DNA of 64,000 nucleotides from Micromonospora sp. WMMD1128 (GTDB lineage: Bacteria > Actinomycetota > Actinomycetes > Mycobacteriales > Micromonosporaceae). The notes beneath the pieces were generated by a model. The model saw only the letters and a list, made by a program, of their open reading frames with translations, ran no database searches and was not told where the DNA came from. Below are positions 59,188 to 64,000 of the stretch, in pieces. The stretch lies in the NCBI RefSeq assembly GCF_027497235.1, contig NZ_CP114902.1:2865501-2929500 (forward strand). The letters run 5' to 3'. Positions within the stretch are counted from its first letter, which is position 1. Each line of letters starts with the position of its first letter. The translations under genes were made by a program, and so were the position numbers.

Positions 59188-59242
59188 GATCATGAAGTTG
59201 GCGGTGACAAAACGGACCGGGAGCACCGCCAACTTCATGATC
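59188..59242. repeat. Dispersed inverted repeat, GATCATGAAGTTGGCGG family, copy 4
   Basis: Arms GATCATGAAGTTGGCGGTG (59188-59206) and CACCGCCAACTTCATGATC (59224-59242) are perfect over 19 bp with a 17-nt spacer. It lies 18 nt beyond the 5'-nucleotidase stop and would be in its 3' transcript. Confidence 0.9.
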
Positions 59243-59259
59243 AACCGGGCTGGGGCGGG

Positions 59260-61059
<1,800 letters not shown>

Positions 61060-61158
61060 TGCGGTGCCTTTCCATGGGGGTACGCGCCTCGTGGGCGCCG
61101 TTGCGCACGATAGACCATCAGGCGTTTTTCGGGCGCGCCTCGGGGTAGGGGCGCAGGC

Positions 61159-62061
61159 ATGAGCGAGGACCAGTACACCCGGCAGGACCCGACCGAGCAG
61201 TACGGCCAGCAGCCGGGCCGGTCGGCGCAGCGGCAGTCGACCCCCGGCACGGAGCAGGAGATGGGCTCGAAGCCGGACCACGGCGAGGAGTCCTACCGGG
61301 GCGCAGACCGGCTCAGCGGCAAGCGGGCGGTCATCACCGGCGGCGACTCCGGCATCGGCCGGGCCGTGGCCATCGCCTTCGCCCGGGAGGGCGCCGACGT
61401 CCTGGTGTCCTACCTGGGCGAAGAGGAGGAGGCGGACGCCCGCGAGACGGTCGACCTGGTCGAGCAGGCCGGCCGCCGGGGGCTGGCCGTCCGCACCGAC
61501 CTGCGCGAGGAGGCCAACTGCCGCGAGCTGATCGACCGCGCGGTCGCCGACCTGGGCGGCATCGACGTCCTGGTCAACAACGCGGCCTACCAGATGTCGC
61601 AGGACAACGGCATCGACGACATCAGCACCGAGCAGTTCGACCGGGTCTTCAAGACCAACGTGTACGCCATGTTCTGGCTCAGCAGGTTCGCGGTGCCGCA
61701 TTTGAAGGAGGGCTCGGCGATCATCAACACGTCGTCGATCCAGGCGTTCGACCCGTCGCCGCAGCTCCTGGACTACGCCACCACCAAGGCGGCCATCGCC
61801 ACCTTCACCAAGGCGCTGGCGTTGAACCTGGCCGACCGGGGCATCCGGGTGAACGCGGTCGCGCCCGGCCCGGTGTGGACCCCGCTGATCCCGGCCACCA
61901 TGCCGGCGGAGAAGGTCGAGCAGTTCGGCACCGACGTGCCGCTGGGCCGCCCCGGCCAGCCGGCCGAGCTGGCCCCGGCGTACGTCTTCTTCGCCTCCCA
62001 GGAGTCCAGTTACGTCACGGGGGAGATCCTCGGGGTCACCGGCGGCCGGCTGACGAAGTGA
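61159..62061 (+). CDS. SDR-family oxidoreductase (YghA-like)
   Basis: A 300-aa short-chain dehydrogenase of the large YghA/YgfF-like group. A hydrophilic N-terminal 40 residues (QDPTEQYGQQPGRSAQRQS) precede the Rossmann fold TGGDSGIGRAVAIAFAREGADVLVSYLGEEEE. Catalytic residues are Ser in NTSSIQAFDPSPQ and Tyr-Lys in YATTKAAI. It should reduce or oxidise a carbonyl or alcohol; in E. coli YghA is linked to oxidative stress. Only 99 nt separate it from the divergent 5'-nucleotidase gene. Confidence 0.9.
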   Translation: MSEDQYTRQDPTEQYGQQPGRSAQRQSTPGTEQEMGSKPDHGEESYRGADRLSGKRAVITGGDSGIGRAVAIAFAREGADVLVSYLGEEEEADARETVDLVEQAGRRGLAVRTDLREEANCRELIDRAVADLGGIDVLVNNAAYQMSQDNGIDDISTEQFDRVFKTNVYAMFWLSRFAVPHLKEGSAIINTSSIQAFDPSPQLLDYATTKAAIATFTKALALNLADRGIRVNAVAPGPVWTPLIPATMPAEKVEQFGTDVPLGRPGQPAELAPAYVFFASQESSYVTGEILGVTGGRLTK

Positions 62062-62071
62062 CCCGGACGGG

Positions 62072-62722
62072 TCAGCGGGGCCAGGCGGCCATCCGGCGGC
62101 GCACCTCGGCGATTCGCGCCGGGTCCAGCCCGTAGCGGGTGAACCGGCGGTCGGCGAGACCGTCGAGGTAGCGGCCGGCGGCGCGCACGTCGGCGTCCTC
62201 CAGCGCCGGATCGACCTGGCGGGCCAACGCCAGCAGCTCGGTCACCGCGTACCGGTCCAGCGCGGCGGCCACGTCGATGTAGTCGCGTACCTCCCGCCGG
62301 TTGACGAGCGCGGCGGTCTTGTTGGCGATCAGGTCCCGCACGTCCATCACCGGGCCGAAGTCCATCACCACCGGGCTGCGGTGGCGGTCGAGCCGGGCCA
62401 GGCTGAGGCGGATCCGGCGGTCGCCGCGGCTGACCACGAAGTCACGCAGGTCCCGGTCGAAGCCGTCGAACACCTCGCCCAACCCGTCCGGGTCGGCCTC
62501 GTCCACCCGGTAGCCGGCCCGTTCCAGCGCGGCGCGCACGTCGGCGGCCGCCGCGGCGGCGGCGCCCTCGACGTCGGCGAACAGGTCGACGTCCTCGGTG
62601 GGGCGGGTGACCAGGCCGTGCGCCGCCCAGGCCACGCCGCCGCCGAGCACGAACCGGTGCGGGCCGGCGGCGGCCAGCGCCACCCGGGCCACCTCCCGGT
62701 AGAAGTCGTGCGGATGCGTCAC
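62072..62722 (-). CDS. Nucleotidyltransferase-fold protein (AbiEii-like)
   Basis: A 216-aa protein. RFVLGGGVAWAAHGLVTRPTEDVDLFADV has the nucleotidyltransferase pattern hGG...DxD, with Asp-Val-Asp as the metal pair. The C-terminal half (KTAALVNRREVRDYIDVAAALDR) matches AbiEii-type and DUF6036-like minimal nucleotidyltransferases. Such proteins can be abortive-infection toxins when paired with an antitoxin gene. Here the 108-aa protein encoded upstream overlaps by 4 nt (GTGA). The start is GTG at 62722. Confidence 0.75.
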   Translation of the reverse strand: MTHPHDFYREVARVALAAAGPHRFVLGGGVAWAAHGLVTRPTEDVDLFADVEGAAAAAAADVRAALERAGYRVDEADPDGLGEVFDGFDRDLRDFVVSRGDRRIRLSLARLDRHRSPVVMDFGPVMDVRDLIANKTAALVNRREVRDYIDVAAALDRYAVTELLALARQVDPALEDADVRAAGRYLDGLADRRFTRYGLDPARIAEVRRRMAAWPR

Positions 62723-63045
62723 GCGGCGCGCAGGCTCCGGTGCCGGGCCTCCCAGGCCAGGCGTACGCCCCGGGGCAGGTTGAGCAGCGGCCACACCCGG
62801 CGCAGCGTGCCGGCGTGGATCAGCTCCCGCAGGTCGTCCATCCGGCTGGTCTCGCGCAGCACGTTCTCGTACATCCAGAGCAGTTCGTCCGGGTCGGCGA
62901 GGTCGAAGGCGCGTTCGCCGCACCACATCAGGCGCACCGGCAGCTCGACGATGCCGGCGGTGGGGCCGGTCAGCTCGGCCAGGGTGCGCGCCACCACCGC
63001 GGGACGCCCAGGTCGGGCGAGGTACGCGCTGGCGGTGGCGGACAT
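62719..63045 (-). CDS. Small protein paired with the nucleotidyltransferase (candidate antitoxin)
   Basis: A 108-aa protein, MSATASAYLARPGRPAVVARTLAELTGPTAGIVELPVRLMWCG..., with a C-terminal helical part DELLWMYENVLRETSRMDDLRELIHAGTLRRVWPLL. I cannot name a family. Tight overlap (4 nt) with the AbiEii-like gene makes it a candidate partner, as antitoxins precede toxins in type IV-like pairs, but no DNA-binding motif is evident. The helical segment could be a protein-protein interface. Confidence 0.6.
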   Translation of the reverse strand: MSATASAYLARPGRPAVVARTLAELTGPTAGIVELPVRLMWCGERAFDLADPDELLWMYENVLRETSRMDDLRELIHAGTLRRVWPLLNLPRGVRLAWEARHRSLRAA

Positions 63046-63133
63046 GGCATCAGGGTAACCCCTGCCCGGCGTGGCGAGCGCGGAAGTCGGTGACCGGCGT
63101 CACGACGGCCCGGCGGAAGAACCGACCGCCCGG

Positions 63134-63139
63134 TACCGT
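63134..63139 (+). promoter_or_regulatory. Candidate -10 element of the structured leader
   Basis: TACCGT at 63134-63139 places a start point near 63146, just before the first base of the RNA's closing stem (63148). The -35 region (about 63111-63116, GCGGAA) is not recognisable, so this is a weak call based mainly on position. Confidence 0.35.
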
Positions 63140-63147
63140 TGTGCAGA

Positions 63148-63257
63148 GCGTCGGTGTGACCAGTGTCCCCGGGCCTCACCTAAATTGCCTTCGCGGAATA
63201 CCGTTCGGCTGGAGCCGCGTCGCGCCACTCGCCGAGAGGCGACCTGCACACCGACGC
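63148..63257 (+). ncRNA. Structured RNA upstream of formate dehydrogenase (riboswitch or sRNA)
   Basis: The ends GCGTCGGTGTG (63148-63158) and CACACCGACGC (63247-63257) form a perfect 11-bp closing stem around 88 nt. Inside are a CGCGG/CCGCG stem (63192-63196 with 63215-63219) and a TCGCC-GAGA-GGCGA hairpin with a GNRA tetraloop (63229-63242). A strong terminator follows 1 nt later. No protein frame explains this. It is not a tRNA, since it has no T-arm or anticodon arm. A molybdenum-, selenium- or tungsten-related riboswitch is plausible from position, but I do not recognise a known class. Confidence 0.55.
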
Positions 63258-63258
63258 C

Positions 63259-63298
63259 CAGCGCCGCCCCGGTCACCAGGCCGGGGCGGCGCTGTTTT
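63259..63298 (+). terminator. Intrinsic terminator between structured RNA and formate dehydrogenase gene
   Basis: CAGCGCCGCCCCGG (63259-63272) pairs perfectly over 14 bp with CCGGGGCGGCGCTG (63281-63294), with loop TCACCAGG, then TTTT (63295-63298). It lies 78 nt before the gene start, so it ends the upstream RNA unless read through. The unexplained remainder of 63046-63376 has no other gene. Confidence 0.9.
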
Positions 63299-63376
63299 CC
63301 ACTCGACTCGCGAGCCCGGTTCGGCTGGCCTAGTGTGCTCAGTGTCCGCCGATCTCAGCGTGGAGGGGGTGCCCGG

Positions 63377-64000
63377 GTGGGGTTGAAGACGTTCATCCAG
63401 GGTTGGCCGGTCTACCGGCAACTCACCGGCACCGACCCGCTGGGGCGCGGGGCCGCCGCGCAGTCGGCACGCTCCGCCGAGCTGACCGCCCGCACCGAGA
63501 CCGCCGACGGCATGGCCCGGTCGGTCTGCCCGTACTGCGCGGTCGGCTGCGGGCAGCGCGTCTTCCACAAGGACGGTCGGGTCACCCAGATCGAGGGTGA
63601 CCCGGACAGCCCGATCTCCCGTGGCCGGCTCTGCCCGAAGGGTTCGGCGAGCAAGAGCCTGGTGACCAGCCCGCTGCGGCAGACGAAGGTCCGATACCGC
63701 CGGCCGTACGCGACCGAGTGGGAGGATCTGGACCTCGACGTCGCGCTCGACATGATCGCCGACCGGGTTCTCGCCGCCCGCGACGAGACCTGGGAGGACG
63801 TCGACGACGCCGGACGCCCGCTGAACCGGACGCTCGGCATCTCCAGCCTCGGTGGGGCGACCCTCGACAACGAGGAGAACTACCTCATCAAGAAGCTGTT
63901 CACGGCGATGGGGGCGCTCCAGATCGAGAACCAGGCCCGCATTTGACACTCCGCCACCGTCCCCGGTCTGGGGACCAGCTTCGGTCGCGGCGGCGCGACG
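63377..64000 (+). CDS. fdhA: Selenocysteine-containing formate dehydrogenase, catalytic subunit (5' part)
   Basis: This molybdopterin oxidoreductase oxidises formate to CO2. The [4Fe-4S] cluster ligands are VCPYCAVGCGQ and RLCPKGSASKSL. The ordinary reading frame ends at TGA 63944-63946 (residue 190), after GALQIENQARI. In formate dehydrogenases this exact place (NQAR-x-Sec-H) is selenocysteine or cysteine. Translation after the TGA resumes with HSATVPGLGTSFGRGGAT, matching the family (HGPTVASLAPTFGRG). GGAGGGGG precedes the GTG at 63377. No Tat signal is seen in the N-terminal 50 residues, unlike FdnG, so the enzyme may be cytoplasmic. The gene runs off the window. Confidence 0.9.
63944..63975 (+). 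promoter_or_regulatory. Selenocysteine UGA codon and bacterial SECIS hairpin
   Basis: TGA at 63944-63946 is followed, after 12 nt, by the hairpin GTCCCC (63959-63964)-GGTCT-GGGGAC (63970-63975). The GGUCU apical loop is that of the E. coli fdhF SECIS, which also lies 11 nt after its UGA. SelB binds such loops to deliver selenocysteyl-tRNA. Annotation that treats TGA as stop will truncate the gene here. Confidence 0.85.

Noticed and set aside
63148..63257. tRNA-Sec gene suggested by the paired ends next to a selenoprotein gene
   Set aside because: There is no T-arm, T-loop or UCA anticodon arm in the right positions. The closing stem is 11 bp rather than 8.
63944..63946. TGA as a true stop making a truncated formate dehydrogenase
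   Set aside because: The downstream sequence keeps family similarity in frame, and a SECIS-type hairpin follows at the correct distance.

Overview
The window is very GC-rich, with dense bidirectional coding, frequent GTG starts, 4-bp ATGA/GTGA gene overlaps, mycothiol-linked formaldehyde detoxification and several dispersed palindromic repeat families. Together these point to an actinobacterium of the family Micromonosporaceae, most likely Micromonospora. This assignment rests on gene content and style only. I see no rRNA, no convincing tRNA, no CRISPR array, no insertion sequence and no prophage.

Layout. 1-10 kb: a secreted S1 protease, a DUF1330 protein, a NarL-type two-component pair, a DUF1905 protein, a sirtuin gene remnant, a TetR/membrane-protein divergent pair, two small overlapping genes, a dienelactone hydrolase, a second two-component pair and an ABA4-like membrane operon. 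10-17 kb: large secreted hydrolases (penicillin acylase with a discoidin-type domain, an N-acetylmuramoyl-L-alanine amidase and a PHP-type metallohydrolase). 16.6-19.2 kb: a less GC-saturated block with two small secreted cysteine-containing proteins and an XRE-type regulator. 19.5-23.4 kb: a transmembrane Ser/Thr kinase followed by two membrane proteins rich in repeated Thr motifs. 23.7-28.6 kb: an MFS transporter, a transketolase, a YchJ-type gene bracketed by inverted repeats, and a phosphotransferase. 28.7-33 kb: a class F sortase with a candidate surface protein and a third two-component pair. 33.5-35 kb: an ECF42-type sigma factor with its YCII/DGPF partner. 35-43 kb: mixed housekeeping genes (MFS, lycopene cyclase, serine hydrolase, RNase HI, a pentapeptide-repeat protein, a WYL regulator). 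43-47 kb: an EthR/EthA-like divergon with a perfect operator palindrome and a monooxygenase-SDR-hydrolase operon. 49-51 kb: mycothiol-dependent formaldehyde oxidation with an MBL hydrolase, preceded by three 59-bp tandem repeats. 52.7-54.6 kb: two paralogous secreted proteins. 54.6-63 kb: a DHA2 exporter, a geranylgeranyl-reductase-like oxidoreductase, an alcohol dehydrogenase, a 5'-nucleotidase, an SDR and a nucleotidyltransferase pair. 63.1-64 kb: a structured RNA with its own terminator, then the start of a formate dehydrogenase gene.

The most notable feature is at the right edge. The formate dehydrogenase reading frame meets a TGA at 63944-63946, exactly where this family carries selenocysteine. 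A short hairpin with a GGTCT loop follows at the spacing of a bacterial SECIS element, and the frame then continues with family-typical sequence. Just upstream is an approximately 110-nt RNA closed by an 11-bp stem and followed by a strong intrinsic terminator. A riboswitch or sRNA may therefore control this selenoprotein. The other recurring theme is repeat DNA: at least five palindromic or tandem families, some supplying gene ends or possible start regions.
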